Program-made: the position numbers and the translations under genes
Shown here: in pieces, positions 37,500 to 47,714 of the stretch
Layout: every line of letters starts with the position of its first letter
How positions within the stretch are numbered: position 1 is the stretch's first letter
Notes under the pieces: generated by a model
The model's database searches: none
What the model saw: the letters and a program-made list of their open reading frames with translations, nothing else
What the model was told of the DNA's origin: nothing
DNA from: Actinomycetota bacterium
GTDB taxonomy: Bacteria > Actinomycetota > CADDZG01 > WHSQ01
Length of the DNA stretch: 56,760 nt
NCBI GenBank assembly: GCA_013695465.1
Contig: JACDAL010000106.1
Span: 1-56,760 of the forward strand
Reading direction: 5' to 3'

Positions 37500-37587
37500 G
37501 GTTACTCGATCCTCCTCAGTGGTCCCGACGACGGCCTCAGAACCGTCTCCCACCCTCGTCCGGCGCTTCAGCGCCTCGATCAATCGC

Positions 37588-38028
37588 CTATGCGACCGTT
37601 ATCCCCATACTGCGTGCCGTGCCTTCCACGATCTTCATCGCCGCCTCTACGTCGTTCGCGTTGAGATCCGGCATCTTGATCTCGGCGATCTCCCTGACCT
37701 GGTCTCTTGTCACCCGGCCCACCTTGTTACGGTTGGGCTCGGCAGAGCCCTTGTCGAGCCCCGCCCGCTGCTTGAGGAGAACTGCAGCCGGAGGAGTCTT
37801 TGTTACGAACGTGAAAGAACGATCCTCGTAGACCGTAATCTCAACCGGCACGATGGTGCCCGTCTGCGCCTGCGTTTCCGCGTTGTACTGCTTGCAGAAC
37901 TCCATGATGTTGACGCCCGCCTGGCCCAAAGCCGGACCGATGGGGGGAGCCGGAGTCGCCTGGCCGGCCGGGATCTGGAGCTTCAGGATCTGGGACACCC
38001 TGCGTCGGCGTCCGCCGCCTGCTGTCAC
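37588..38028 (-). CDS. rplK: 50S ribosomal protein L11
   Basis: [36 protein letters not shown]. Confidence 0.97.
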   Translation of the reverse strand: MTAGGGRRRRVSQILKLQIPAGQATPAPPIGPALGQAGVNIMEFCKQYNAETQAQTGTIVPVEITVYEDRSFTFVTKTPPAAVLLKQRAGLDKGSAEPNRNKVGRVTRDQVREIAEIKMPDLNANDVEAAMKIVEGTARSMGITVA

Positions 38029-38064
38029 GTTGCTTCCTCCTCTAATTGCAACTGGATCGACTCT

Positions 38065-39012
38065 CTAGAGCTTGGCTACCTGGTCGAAGGACAGCTCGAC
38101 CGGGGTCTCTCGACCGAAGATGTTGACCAGCACCTTGAGCTTTGACTGATCTACGTTGATCTCAGAGATCGTGCCAGTGAAGTTGGCAAAGGGCCCGGAG
38201 ATAACTCGCACACTCTCCTGCTCTTCGAACTCGAGGCGAGGGCGAAGCTTCTTCTTGTCCTGAGGCTTCACCTGCAGAATGCGATCGACCTCGCGATCGG
38301 ACAGAGACGTGGGCTTGGCGCCGGAGCCGACGAACCCGGTAACCCCGGGGGTGTTGCGAACCACATACCAGGAGTCATCGTCGAGATACATACGGCACAG
38401 GAGGTAGCCGGGAAACACCTTCTTCTGCACGATCTGCTTCTTGCCCTGCTTGATCTCCATGACGTCTTCCATCGGGATGACGACCTCGAAGATGCGGTCC
38501 TCGACGTTCATCGAGGAGATACGTGACTGCAGGTTTGCCTTGACCCTGTTCTCGTAGCCCGCATAGGTGTGAACGACGAACCAGTCGCCCGGCCTCTCAT
38601 TGGGCGGGATCGAAGCCTCGTACTCCTCGAGCTCGGAGTCGCCCTCATCGGAGGACGTGGCCTCGGTTGGCGCCTTCGGGGCGCGGGTCTTCTTCTTCCG
38701 GGATTCGGTTGGAGGAGCCTCGGTCGGGGCCGGAGCATCGGGTGCCTGGGCCTCGGTCGGTGCCTGGGCATCGGGTGCCTGGGCCTCGGTCGGTGCCGGA
38801 GCATCGGGTGCTTGGGCCTCGGTCGGTGCCTGGGCCTCGGGTGCCTGGGCATCGGGTGCTTGGGCATCGGGTGCTTGGGCATCGGGTGCTTGGGCCTCGG
38901 GTGCCTGGGGTGCCTCGGGGTTTGGGGCCTCCTCAGTCAGCAGGACGCCCGGTTCCTTCCCCTCGGGGGTCGCCTGACCTTGCTCCCCGACTTCGGCTCC
39001 CCGCTCGCTCAT
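38065..39012 (-). CDS. nusG: Transcription termination/antitermination protein NusG with ~150-aa repetitive N-terminal extension
   Basis: [23 protein letters not shown]...[31 protein letters not shown]...KOW region; N-terminal [10 protein letters not shown] repeats. Confidence 0.96.
   Translation of the reverse strand: MSERGAEVGEQGQATPEGKEPGVLLTEEAPNPEAPQAPEAQAPDAQAPDAQAPDAQAPEAQAPTEAQAPDAPAPTEAQAPDAQAPTEAQAPDAPAPTEAPPTESRKKKTRAPKAPTEATSSDEGDSELEEYEASIPPNERPGDWFVVHTYAGYENRVKANLQSRISSMNVEDRIFEVVIPMEDVMEIKQGKKQIVQKKVFPGYLLCRMYLDDDSWYVVRNTPGVTGFVGSGAKPTSLSDREVDRILQVKPQDKKKLRPRLEFEEQESVRVISGPFANFTGTISEINVDQSKLKVLVNIFGRETPVELSFDQVAKL
38718..38923 (-). repeat. In-frame degenerate 15-30 bp tandem repeats encoding (P)(T)[15 protein letters not shown]
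   Basis: Repeating units ggtgcctgggc(c/a)tcgg(gtc). Confidence 0.9.
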
Positions 39013-39302
39013 GACTCGACTCCGAACAGCGCAAGCACGGCCCTCGTAAACACGAAGTCCATCCCAAAGATGACGGCCGCAATCACCAACACGCTCACAA
39101 GCACCACCATCGAGTAGGCAATGACCTCCTCACGCGTCGGCCACGCAACCTTGCGCAGCTCTGCGATTACCTCACGCAGGAACTGGCGAGGCTTGGTTCT
39201 CTGCTTTCGCGCAGGGGAGCCGGCCCCTTTGGGCTGGGGGCGGGGTGCGGTCGTCTTGCGCTGCTGGTCCTTCTTCATCATGCGCTTGTACTGCCTGTTC
39301 AC
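39009..39302 (-). CDS. secE: preprotein translocase subunit SecE
   Basis: [49 protein letters not shown]. Confidence 0.95.
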   Translation of the reverse strand: MNRQYKRMMKKDQQRKTTAPRPQPKGAGSPARKQRTKPRQFLREVIAELRKVAWPTREEVIAYSMVVLVSVLVIAAVIFGMDFVFTRAVLALFGVES

Positions 39303-39479
39303 GACAAACCCTTTCGCATTCGCCGCGGACGCGCTTCAGAGGATTCGGTGCCGCGGGGAGGGATATGGACCATTAAGCGTAGCACGCCTGGGTAAGGTCG
39401 CTCCTTCTGCGTAGAGACGACCTCGCAGCGGCCTATTAGGCTTCTTCCATCACCGAACAGCAAAAAGCGAGGGGAAACC

Positions 39480-39620
39480 ATGGGGGAGAACCAGATCGAT
39501 CTGGAGCGTACGGACTTCGTCGAAGCCTACATCGACCTCGACCGTGCGGAGCTGATCGAGATCCTGCACGATCTTCAGGAGCGATCGAGCGAACGATACA
39601 GTCACAAGTACATCACCTAG
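39480..39620 (+). CDS. Small ORF, 46 aa, unknown function
   Basis: MGENQIDLERTDFVEAYIDLDRAELIEILHDLQERSSERYSHKYIT with gagggg RBS upstream; below the ORF-track length cutoff. Confidence 0.45.
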   Translation: MGENQIDLERTDFVEAYIDLDRAELIEILHDLQERSSERYSHKYIT

Positions 39621-39732
39621 GCGCTGCGATGTGCCGGTGACGGGCCGTTCCGGGGACGGAATGGACGGTGGCGGGGAGTGAGGGGCCCGGGCCAATGGAG
39701 CCGGACTGCCGAGGTAGTCGATCGAGCGTCAC

Positions 39733-40320
39733 GTGCTCTCAAGTACGGAATCCGTAGTCCGGAGCGCGTTGCGCGCGTTTGAGCACTTGGACGACCGACC
39801 GGGCAGGCGAGGCGGAATGGGGGCCGGGGTGAAGCTGCAAAGCATGACGGGCGCCCAATTGAACGGTCTCTTTCGCGGCGCCTCGGCCCCCCATCTCCTG
39901 CCCGAGGGTTTCCTGCGCGGCCGCATTCTGACCGCCGTCGTCGATCCCTACGGGACGTTCATCGGCGGGGTGTGCCGGTTCTGGCTCGGGAAGCGCTTCC
40001 GGGGCGGCGCCGGGATGAACGTGGTGACGCCCGGAGCGCGGCCGCTGCTGCGGACGCTGGCTTACTCCCAGCCTCTGGAGCGAGCGGCGGACGGCAACCT
40101 GGAGGGGTTCCCGTTTGCGGTCCGGGTGGACAAGGGCTGGGCTGACCCCGACATCGAGGTGGTGGCTCTGGACTACGGGGTCGAATCGAATCCAAGCCCT
40201 CTCCTGCGCCGCCTCCGCGACGAGCTCGTCCACGTCGAGGACGGTCTCTACCTCGGCAAAATCCTGTATCGAGTCGAAGAGGCGTACCGGCCAGTGGGCT
40301 TCTTCTCGTTGGAGGTCTAA
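39733..40320 (+). CDS. Conserved-looking hypothetical protein
   Basis: 195-aa ORF with no competing long ORF of known family; no family recognised. Confidence 0.55.
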   Translation: MLSSTESVVRSALRAFEHLDDRPGRRGGMGAGVKLQSMTGAQLNGLFRGASAPHLLPEGFLRGRILTAVVDPYGTFIGGVCRFWLGKRFRGGAGMNVVTPGARPLLRTLAYSQPLERAADGNLEGFPFAVRVDKGWADPDIEVVALDYGVESNPSPLLRRLRDELVHVEDGLYLGKILYRVEEAYRPVGFFSLEV

Positions 40321-40843
40321 ACCGGCAGGGAGCAGCAGGCGGCATCCTGCAGCCTCCGTATTGTGTCACAAGCCCTTTGGCGATCGAACGCGTGTTCGAG
40401 ACGGCGCGGCCGCAAGGCTCTCTGTGCCGGACGAGTGGCGAACACGGGGGCGGAGGCCCGACATGCTCTCCTTGTCGACATCTCCAGCAGCACTTCCCTG
40501 AGCTCGGTCGGGGTGTTGCCGCCGAGAATGATCTAGAGGTGGCTTTTAAGTGGAGCAGTTCCCGGGTCGGGGCCACAGCTCTTTCTTCTGAGGCAGAAGG
40601 TCACGACTCGATCCGCAGGAGCCGCCGTCTGCTCCATTGGAGGCCGGCAGACGGGCTTTGTCCCAGTTTCTGCCGCAGACGCGCACCTCCTGAGTGGACC
40701 GGCTTCCCCCGGGCCGACTGACGGGATTCGCGGGTCCTTTTAGCCCCTCAGGGTGGGAGCGGCCGAAATCCCCGGGCACGCATTGGAGCCTCGACAAGCA
40801 GGCAACCCGTTTCGATTTCCTAAGTTCGCCTTTCTGGTAACCG

Positions 40844-43198
40844 ATGTTACGTGGCATGAGACCCAAGTCCGGCCTCCGCTCCTCAGTCACGCTCGCGCAA
40901 GCAGGGCAAGGTGTGGCACTACCGGGCGCGCGTTCCATGAACGGCTTACCGCAATGGGCGCTCCTGGCCTTTGCGGCACTTCTGGCGATTGGTGTCTCGA
41001 TAATATTTGTTGCCTTAAGGATTACCGGCGACGATCAGCTCCGAGCCGCGCACCTCCTTGCCCAATTCAGGGCCAGTGTGACCCTTGAGAGTGCTAAGGG
41101 GTGGCAGAGTCTCGCGGAGAAAGGCTCGAGCGATGATACCCGCCTAGAGTTGGAGACGGCTCGCGTCCGATCAGTCGGGATTCTCAGGCAACTGCTCAGA
41201 TTGGAGCCAGAGAACCGGACTTTCAAGCAACTTGCACAGACCCATCGTGGTTACACAAGGGCCGTAGACGATGAGCTCGCTCTCCGCGCACAAGGAAAGC
41301 TGCGGGAGGCAGAAGAAGTCAATGAGAAACGTGTTGTCCCCTACTTTGGAAAGCTACACGGACTGGGGTTGCGCACAGATTTTCGTGCCAAGGACGACGC
41401 CCTGCATGCCAGCAACCTGTTGAGTTGGGCATCCACCGCGCTCATCTTCTTGACCGTCGCGGTGGTCGTCGTCATGTTCAGGATCCACTCACGGCAGGAG
41501 CAAAGGACTTTACGAGAGAGCGAAGAGCGATTCAGGGCGCTTATCCACAACTCGTCCGATGTCATCGAGTTGCTCGACAGCGAGGGCCGCATTGCCTTTG
41601 TGACGCAATCGGTAAAGCGGATTCTCGGCTACAAGCAAGAAGAACGGGTGGGCAAAGACGTTTTCGATTTGGTGCATCCTAGTGACCTTGGCCCTGCCCA
41701 GGAGGAGCTCTCGGACCTCCTGAAGGAGCCCGGTGGGATGAGAACTATCGCAATCCGAGCTCGGCACAAGGATGGTACTTGGCGATGGATCGAGGCGACG
41801 GTTACCAACCTGTTGCACGAGTCTCTCGTCGGGTTCCTGGTTGTGAACTACCGTGACGTAAGCGAGCGCAAGGCTCTTGAAAGCGAGCTGTCTCACCAGG
41901 CTTTCCACGACTCGTTGACGAAGCTTCCAAACCGCCTCCTGTTCAAGGATCGCGTTCAACACGCCCTCGCTCGCAGAAACGAGCAAGGTCGGTGTCTCGC
42001 GGTGCTGTTCATCGACCTCGATAACTTCAAGGCGGTGAATGACAGCCTAGGCCATGACGTTGGAGATCAGTTGCTTGTGGCGGTGACAAAACGCCTTCAG
42101 GAATGCTTGCGTCCATCGGACACGCTGGCACGTCTCGGGGGAGATGAGTTCGCGATCTTGCTTGAGGACATGCAGCATGTGGCAGGCGCAGTCCTTATCT
42201 CCGAACGAATTGGCGAGATTCTGCGGGCACCCTTCGACCTCGAGAACAAGCACCTGTTCGCTCGCGCCAGCATTGGCATCGTGACCGACATTTCTCCTGA
42301 TACCGATACAGATCAACTTCTTCGTAAGGCAGACACCGCTATGTATGTGGCCAAGAGCAAGGGCAAGGCTACTTACGAGATATTCGAGCCTCACATGGAA
42401 GACGCCATAAACCGACGAATACGGCTTGAGGCCGACCTACAGCTGGCAATTGAGGAGTCCCAGTTCACTCTCCGTTACCAACCTATCGTTGAGCTTGCAC
42501 GCGGCACGATCTATGGTATGGAGGCCCTCCTGCGCTGGGAGCATCCCCAACGCGGCTTGGTTCTGCCCCTGGAGTTCATCCCTATCACAGAGGAAACGGG
42601 CCTCATCGTGCCGATTGGGAGGTGGGTGTTGCGAGAAGCTTGTCGGCAAGCGAGGCAATGGCAGATTGAACACGGCCTGCGCAGGCTATCAGTCAACGTC
42701 AACGTCTCTGCGATCCAACTCCAGGACGCTCAGCTGGCGGAGGATGTAGCGCAGGCATTGCTGGATTCTGAGTTGGCCCCCAGAGATTTGATTCTGGAGA
42801 TTACAGAAAGCGCGTTGATGCTAGACACGGAGGTGCTCGCAAGCAACCTAAAGGGATTCAAAGAAAACGGGGTGCGCCTGGCCATCGACGACTTTGGCTC
42901 GGCCTATTCGTCCCTGGGATATCTGAGCCGTTTCGCCTTTGACATCATCAAGATCGACAAGAGCTTCATAGACGGGGTTGGGACAGGTCCTCGAGGGTCC
43001 GTCCTCGCCGGGGGCATCGTCAAGCTCTGTCAATCTCTCGGGTTACAGGCATGCGCCGAGGGGATCGAATCGGATGTGCAGCTCGAGGAGCTGAGTTCTC
43101 TTGGTTGCGAGCTGGGTCAAGGGTACTATTTAGCCAAGCCGATGGAGACGCAGGCAGTGCCATCCCTTCTGTCCGAAGAGCGACTGGCCCGAATCTAG
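40844..43198 (+). CDS. Membrane-anchored PAS-GGDEF-EAL protein (c-di-GMP turnover); start may be 40937
   Basis: Two TM segments, PAS region, [57 protein letters not shown]. Confidence 0.92.
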   Translation: MLRGMRPKSGLRSSVTLAQAGQGVALPGARSMNGLPQWALLAFAALLAIGVSIIFVALRITGDDQLRAAHLLAQFRASVTLESAKGWQSLAEKGSSDDTRLELETARVRSVGILRQLLRLEPENRTFKQLAQTHRGYTRAVDDELALRAQGKLREAEEVNEKRVVPYFGKLHGLGLRTDFRAKDDALHASNLLSWASTALIFLTVAVVVVMFRIHSRQEQRTLRESEERFRALIHNSSDVIELLDSEGRIAFVTQSVKRILGYKQEERVGKDVFDLVHPSDLGPAQEELSDLLKEPGGMRTIAIRARHKDGTWRWIEATVTNLLHESLVGFLVVNYRDVSERKALESELSHQAFHDSLTKLPNRLLFKDRVQHALARRNEQGRCLAVLFIDLDNFKAVNDSLGHDVGDQLLVAVTKRLQECLRPSDTLARLGGDEFAILLEDMQHVAGAVLISERIGEILRAPFDLENKHLFARASIGIVTDISPDTDTDQLLRKADTAMYVAKSKGKATYEIFEPHMEDAINRRIRLEADLQLAIEESQFTLRYQPIVELARGTIYGMEALLRWEHPQRGLVLPLEFIPITEETGLIVPIGRWVLREACRQARQWQIEHGLRRLSVNVNVSAIQLQDAQLAEDVAQALLDSELAPRDLILEITESALMLDTEVLASNLKGFKENGVRLAIDDFGSAYSSLGYLSRFAFDIIKIDKSFIDGVGTGPRGSVLAGGIVKLCQSLGLQACAEGIESDVQLEELSSLGCELGQGYYLAKPMETQAVPSLLSEERLARI

Positions 43199-43299
43199 TT
43201 GAGTTCGGTGAACTATTGGTTGGGACCCCTGCTTTCGGTGTCTCCTCGCGCGGCCCAAGCGCCGGTGACATAGAACCCCGGGTGGCGCGGCCCGGTGCG

Positions 43300-43575
43300 G
43301 CACCGAGGGGGACTGAGTAGCGCCCCCCAATCTGGCTTTGTGTCAAGAATCGGGCGGAATCCGCCCCCAATCTGGCAAAGAGCCAGCTCAGGGGCGCGTG
43401 GCGCGGATTGAGCCTTGAGCCTCGGGTTACAGGGATGCGCTTTGAGGCCCTCGATGCCGATGGCCGTGAACTCGTCGTGCCACGCTTGCGGCCCGTATGC
43501 TTCGGCACAGCTCACCGGGCTTCCCCTCCGGGGAGGGCGCCAGCGTAGCCGACGCTCTGGCCTGGGTTTCAGTAG
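43300..43575 (-). pseudogene. Decayed IS fragment (transposase orfA relic plus possible IS terminus)
   Basis: Minus-strand AEAYGPQAWHDEFTAIGIEGLKAHPCNP aligns with VEAHRLQAWRDEFVTGGIEGLKARPLQP of orfA at 56038-56418. Confidence 0.7.
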
Positions 43576-43589
43576 CACGACTCTAGGGG

Positions 43590-43662
43590 CAGGGCGGGAG
43601 GGACTCGAACCCCCGACCACTGGTTTTGGAGACCAGCGCTCTACCAACTGAGCTACCGCCCT
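43590..43662 (-). tRNA. tRNA-Trp (CCA)
   Basis: AGGGCGGTAGCTCAGTTGGTAGAGCGCTGGTCTCCAAAACCAGTGGTCGGGGGTTCGAGTCCCTCCCGCCCTG; complete cloverleaf. Confidence 0.95.
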
Positions 43663-43690
43663 AGGCTATTCAGCCGGGTCATCAGTCTAG

Positions 43691-43737
43691 GCGACCGACC
43701 CTCCTCGGGCGACCGACCCTCCTCGGGCGACCGACCC
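43691..43737. repeat. 18-bp direct tandem repeat, 2.6 copies
   Basis: gcgaccgaccctcctcgg x2 then gcgaccgaccc. Confidence 0.9.
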
Positions 43738-43753
43738 GACCGGACGGACGGCG

Positions 43754-44107
43754 CTAGGCGGCCTCGAGCCGGCGGGAGCGTGTAGCCCAGGTGGCGGCAC
43801 CCGCCGTAAGGGCCAGCGCCACGCCCGAGGCGTAGCTGCGACGATTGCGCCTCAGGTGAGTAACAACTACCGCGGCCCGGAGGCGCGGGCGCGCCGCCGA
43901 GGGGATGGCGATCAGGGCCGCCTCGAGTGCAGCGGGAACCATGACGACCTGGGAGCTCAACTCCTCGAGAGACTCCGCGAGAAGGCCGTAGCGAGCCATC
44001 TCCTGAGCGCACTCCTTGCATCTCGAAAGGTGCCGCACCTCCCGGCGCGTCGGCTCGGCCCCCGATTCGTAACTCGCCATCCGCCCCCGCAGATCGCCGC
44101 AATTCAT
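43754..44107 (-). CDS. Putative anti-sigma factor (zf-HC2 type)
   Basis: HLSRCKECAQEM (HxxxCxxC) and a C-terminal hydrophobic segment; directly downstream of ECF sigma gene. Confidence 0.75.
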   Translation of the reverse strand: MNCGDLRGRMASYESGAEPTRREVRHLSRCKECAQEMARYGLLAESLEELSSQVVMVPAALEAALIAIPSAARPRLRAAVVVTHLRRNRRSYASGVALALTAGAATWATRSRRLEAA

Positions 44108-44115
44108 GCTCTCTC

Positions 44116-44715
44116 CTATGACTTGGTCCCGTTAGCCGGGAACACCATTTCCTTCAGCTTCTTGCGGCCCCGGTGCACTCTCACCTTGGCCGCCGATTCG
44201 GAGATCGCCAGCTGTCCGGCTATCTCGTCGATCGACATCCCGTAAACATCTCGTAGCACGACCGCCGCCCGGTAATGCTCGGGCAACGCCCGCAGCGCCC
44301 GCTCGAGCGTCTCGAGCTCCGCTCGAACATCCGCCCGGCCCTCGGTCGACTCCCCCGACGGAAGCGAGGCGAGCATTTCGTCGTCGCTCGAGACCTCATG
44401 TTCACGGCTTCGCTTGCGGCTACGCTGCTTCGAGATCGCCGCATTGGACGCCACTCGGTACAGCCATGTGGTGAACGACGCTTCGCCTCGGAAACTCTTC
44501 AGTCCCTTCCATGCCCGCACGTAAGCGTCTTGAGATGCTTCGGCGGCATCATCCGGGTTCCGCAGAATCCGAAGGCATAGCGTGTACACCTCCCGTTGCG
44601 TGGCCCGCACGAGCTCCGCCCACGCGCTCTCGTCGCCTCTGCGACAGCGTTCGAGAAGCTCTGCAGAGACAGATTCGCGCACACCTTCGCCTCGGTTATC
44701 TGTGGGACGCCTCAC
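44116..44715 (-). CDS. RNA polymerase ECF sigma factor
   Basis: Sigma region 2 and region 4 (ALPEHYRAAVVLRDVYGMSIDEIAGQLAISESAAKVRVHRGRKKLKE). Confidence 0.92.
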   Translation of the reverse strand: MRRPTDNRGEGVRESVSAELLERCRRGDESAWAELVRATQREVYTLCLRILRNPDDAAEASQDAYVRAWKGLKSFRGEASFTTWLYRVASNAAISKQRSRKRSREHEVSSDDEMLASLPSGESTEGRADVRAELETLERALRALPEHYRAAVVLRDVYGMSIDEIAGQLAISESAAKVRVHRGRKKLKEMVFPANGTKS

Positions 44716-44776
44716 GGGGCGAAAGGTTACCGGCGAGCGAAGCTAGAAGACAAAGCCAGATCCCTCGAGCCGAAGC

Positions 44777-45049
44777 TCAACCCCCCGCCACCGCGGGGAT
44801 GATCGATAACTTGGCGCCGCCGGGCACCTCGGTCCCAACGCCGTCCAGGAACCTGACGTCCTCGTCATTGACATAGACGTTGACGAACCTGCGGAGCTTG
44901 CCGGAGTCGTCCATGAGCCGCTCCTTCAGACCCGGGTAGCGAGCCTCCAAGTCGTCGACTATCTCGGATACTGTGCCTCCCTGTGCCTCCACCTCGGGGG
45001 CATCCCCGGTCAGCGAGCGGAGCTGGGTTGGGATCCTTACCCGGTTCAT
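44777..45049 (-). CDS. MoaD/ThiS-family sulfur carrier, CysO-like
   Basis: RFVNVYVNDEDVRFLDG...LSIIPAVAGG with C-terminal GG. Confidence 0.9.
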   Translation of the reverse strand: MNRVRIPTQLRSLTGDAPEVEAQGGTVSEIVDDLEARYPGLKERLMDDSGKLRRFVNVYVNDEDVRFLDGVGTEVPGGAKLSIIPAVAGG

Positions 45050-45054
45050 GACGC

Positions 45055-46314
45055 CTAGGCCTCCACCTGCTCGGGGATCTGAACAACCACCGGCGCCTCG
45101 AAGATGCGATCGACCTCTTCGACCGAGGGATAGATGCGATGGGTGGGCTGGGGCTTGCCCAATACTTCGAGCGTCTTGAGCCCTATCCCTGTGATCAGCA
45201 CCACGGCCTCGTCCGTAGGAGCGATCGACCCTTGCGCCACCAGTTGCTCGAGCGCAGATACGGCCACCCCCCCGGCCGTCTCGGTGAAGACCCCCTCGGT
45301 GCGAGCCAGCAACTTCATCCCATCAATGATGCGACGCTCCGACACCGAGCTGATGCTTCCGTTGGTAGCGCGCGCGGTGTCGAGCGCATAGACGCCATCG
45401 GCGGGGTTCCCGATCGCAAGCGACCGCGCAACCGTGCGCGGCCGCACAGGCGCCACATCATCCAGCCCCGCCGCGAACGCAGCAGCAATAGGCGAACAGC
45501 CCTCGGGTTGAGCTCCATAGAGTGCAGTATGTGGAGCCTCGGGGAGCAAACCGACCCGGTGCAGTTCTGTGAGCCCCTTCGAAACCTTGGTGTAGAGGGA
45601 GCCCGATGCAAGCGGCACGACGATCGCATCGGGGCAGCGCCAACCCAGCTGCTCGGCGATCTCAAACCCAAGCGTCTTCGAGCCCTCTGAGTAGTACGGC
45701 CGCACGTTGACGTTGACGAACGCCCACGGCCGGCTTCCGGCGAGCTCGGCGCAGAGCCGGTTGGCGTCGTCGTAGGTTCCCTCGACGGCCACGACCTTGC
45801 CCCCGTAGACGGTAGTGGCCCCGATCTTTCCCGCCTCGAGGTCCGAGGGGATGAAGACAACGCTTGTCATCCCGGTGGCGCTGGCGTGCGCGGCCACCGC
45901 GTTCGCGAGGTTGCCGGTCGAGGCACACGCGGCCACCTCGTAGCCGAAGAAGCGAGCGGCGCTAAGAGCAACCGCGACGACTCGGTCCTTGAAGGAGTGC
46001 GTGGGATTTCCGCCGTCGAGCTTCAACCACAGCTTCTTGAGACCGATCTCGGCGGCCAGCCGCGGAGCCTCACGCAGGTGCGTGAAGCCCGCGCCGATGT
46101 CCACGCGCTGCTGTTCGGGTGCGGGCAACAACGACGCGTAGCGCCAGATCGTGTGCGGGCCCGCCTCGATCTCGGCCCGGGTTACCGCTGAGGCCAGCGC
46201 GTCGTAGTCGTAGGTCACCTCGAGAGGGCCGAAACAGAGCTCGCAGACGTGTTGGGCGGCTATCGGATAGGCGCGACGACACTCTTTGCAGGAAAGCCCC
46301 TCGACGTACTTCAT
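45055..46314 (-). CDS. thrC: Threonine synthase (N-terminal zinc-ribbon type)
   Basis: CKEC..CELC, LWLKLDGGNPTHSFKDRVVAVALS (PLP Lys), CASTGNLANAVAAHA. Confidence 0.88.
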   Translation of the reverse strand: MKYVEGLSCKECRRAYPIAAQHVCELCFGPLEVTYDYDALASAVTRAEIEAGPHTIWRYASLLPAPEQQRVDIGAGFTHLREAPRLAAEIGLKKLWLKLDGGNPTHSFKDRVVAVALSAARFFGYEVAACASTGNLANAVAAHASATGMTSVVFIPSDLEAGKIGATTVYGGKVVAVEGTYDDANRLCAELAGSRPWAFVNVNVRPYYSEGSKTLGFEIAEQLGWRCPDAIVVPLASGSLYTKVSKGLTELHRVGLLPEAPHTALYGAQPEGCSPIAAAFAAGLDDVAPVRPRTVARSLAIGNPADGVYALDTARATNGSISSVSERRIIDGMKLLARTEGVFTETAGGVAVSALEQLVAQGSIAPTDEAVVLITGIGLKTLEVLGKPQPTHRIYPSVEEVDRIFEAPVVVQIPEQVEA

Positions 46315-46359
46315 CTCGCTTGAATAGCACAGGCGAGCGAGTGGCCGAGACGCTCAGCG

Positions 46360-47622
46360 TCAGCTTCGAGGCTCGAGCTCCTCCTCTCTAGATCCGGGGC
46401 CATCTCGAGCGCCGGGTCCCCCTTCCGGGGGCGCCGCCGAAGTCTCGGCCCTGCGGCCGGAATGAGGAGTGACTTCGGCCCCCAGCACGCGCGTGCTCCA
46501 AAGATGGGAGAGCAAGACCTTCATCACCGCCACCGCGGGCACCCCCAGAAGCACACCCCAGAATCCGGCCAGGGCACCACCGGAGAGCAAAGCCAGAATC
46601 ACGGTGACCGGATGCAGGTTGACGGTACGCCTCATGACGTTTGGGCTGATGAAGTGGTTGTCGACCTGCTGGACGATCAGCTCGACCAGGGCCGCTCTGA
46701 GGCCCAGAGAGAGGCCGCCCCCGCTGACGATCCCCACGAGGAAGCCGAGGGCACCTCCGATGTAGGGGCCGATCAGAGGGACGAGGTTGAAGAAGCCGGC
46801 AATGCCCCCGATCACGAACCAAAACGGCAATCCTATGAAATAGAAGCCTAGGGCCGACAGAAAGCCCACAATCAACGCCACCAGGAGCTGGCCCCTAAAG
46901 AACCCGCCGATCGCATGAGAGATCTTTCCGCCGAGATCTACGAACTCGTCGCGATGGCTCGGAGGAATCACGTTCTTGAGGTCGCGGCTCAAGTGCGGAA
47001 GATCGATGAGCAGATAGAGGGCAATGAGGGGGCCGATAACGAAGATCACCAGAATCTCGATGATCGAGGAGCCGATATCGGTGATCCTTCCCGCATGGGC
47101 GACGATCTGGTTGCGCAGGTCTTCGGTAACCTCGTCGCAGCGCGCCCGCGAGGGAACCTCGGTCAGGCTATTGCCGGGGGAGCCCAAGAGACATGAGATC
47201 TGGGTCGTGTCTATCTCCGTGTTGAGGGTCTCCTCGAGCCGGGCGACGTTTTCGTCGGTAAAAGCGATCGCCTGATCTCTGAACTCGGGAAGCCGGTCGC
47301 TGAGCTCCCGAACCTGCTGGGACAGGATCGGGATCAACGCCAGAACCGCCAGCGCCAGCCCGCCCAAGACGACGACGTAGCTGGCCAGAGCGGCGGCCGC
47401 ACGTGGAACTCGCCATCTCTCCAAACGAGTGACCAGGGGGTTCAATACGAACAGGATCAAGATCGCCAGCACCAGCGGCGGGAACACGATCCTGACTTTC
47501 AGAAAGGCCCAAACGAAGATCGCGCTGAGCACCAGGATGCCGATGATCGACCACGCCGCCACTCCCGCCCGGCGTAGGCGCTCGCCGGCGGACGGCCGCG
47601 AGTAACCAGGGCTCATCACCAA
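46360..47622 (-). CDS. AI-2E family transporter (PerM-like)
   Basis: Multi-TM; GFYFIGLPFWFVIGGIAGFFNLVPLIGPYIGG; HPVTVILALLSGGALAGFWGVLLGVPAVAVMKV. Confidence 0.9.
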   Translation of the reverse strand: MVMSPGYSRPSAGERLRRAGVAAWSIIGILVLSAIFVWAFLKVRIVFPPLVLAILILFVLNPLVTRLERWRVPRAAAALASYVVVLGGLALAVLALIPILSQQVRELSDRLPEFRDQAIAFTDENVARLEETLNTEIDTTQISCLLGSPGNSLTEVPSRARCDEVTEDLRNQIVAHAGRITDIGSSIIEILVIFVIGPLIALYLLIDLPHLSRDLKNVIPPSHRDEFVDLGGKISHAIGGFFRGQLLVALIVGFLSALGFYFIGLPFWFVIGGIAGFFNLVPLIGPYIGGALGFLVGIVSGGGLSLGLRAALVELIVQQVDNHFISPNVMRRTVNLHPVTVILALLSGGALAGFWGVLLGVPAVAVMKVLLSHLWSTRVLGAEVTPHSGRRAETSAAPPEGGPGARDGPGSREEELEPRS

Positions 47623-47714
47623 ACAAGTATCCCCTCGGCATGTGACGTTGGCTCACCAGCCGGCGAGCCAATGCACCTCCCGAAAGGCGGGGTCAGCCGT
47701 GTCCGGGGCGTCGG

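Noticed and set aside
40321-40843. Possible c-di-GMP riboswitch or tRNA-like remnant upstream of the GGDEF-EAL gene (ggtaaccgatgtt; gaaggtcacgactcgatccgc)
   Set aside because: The diagnostic GACGCAAAGCC core is absent and no cloverleaf can be completed; similarity limited to short strings.
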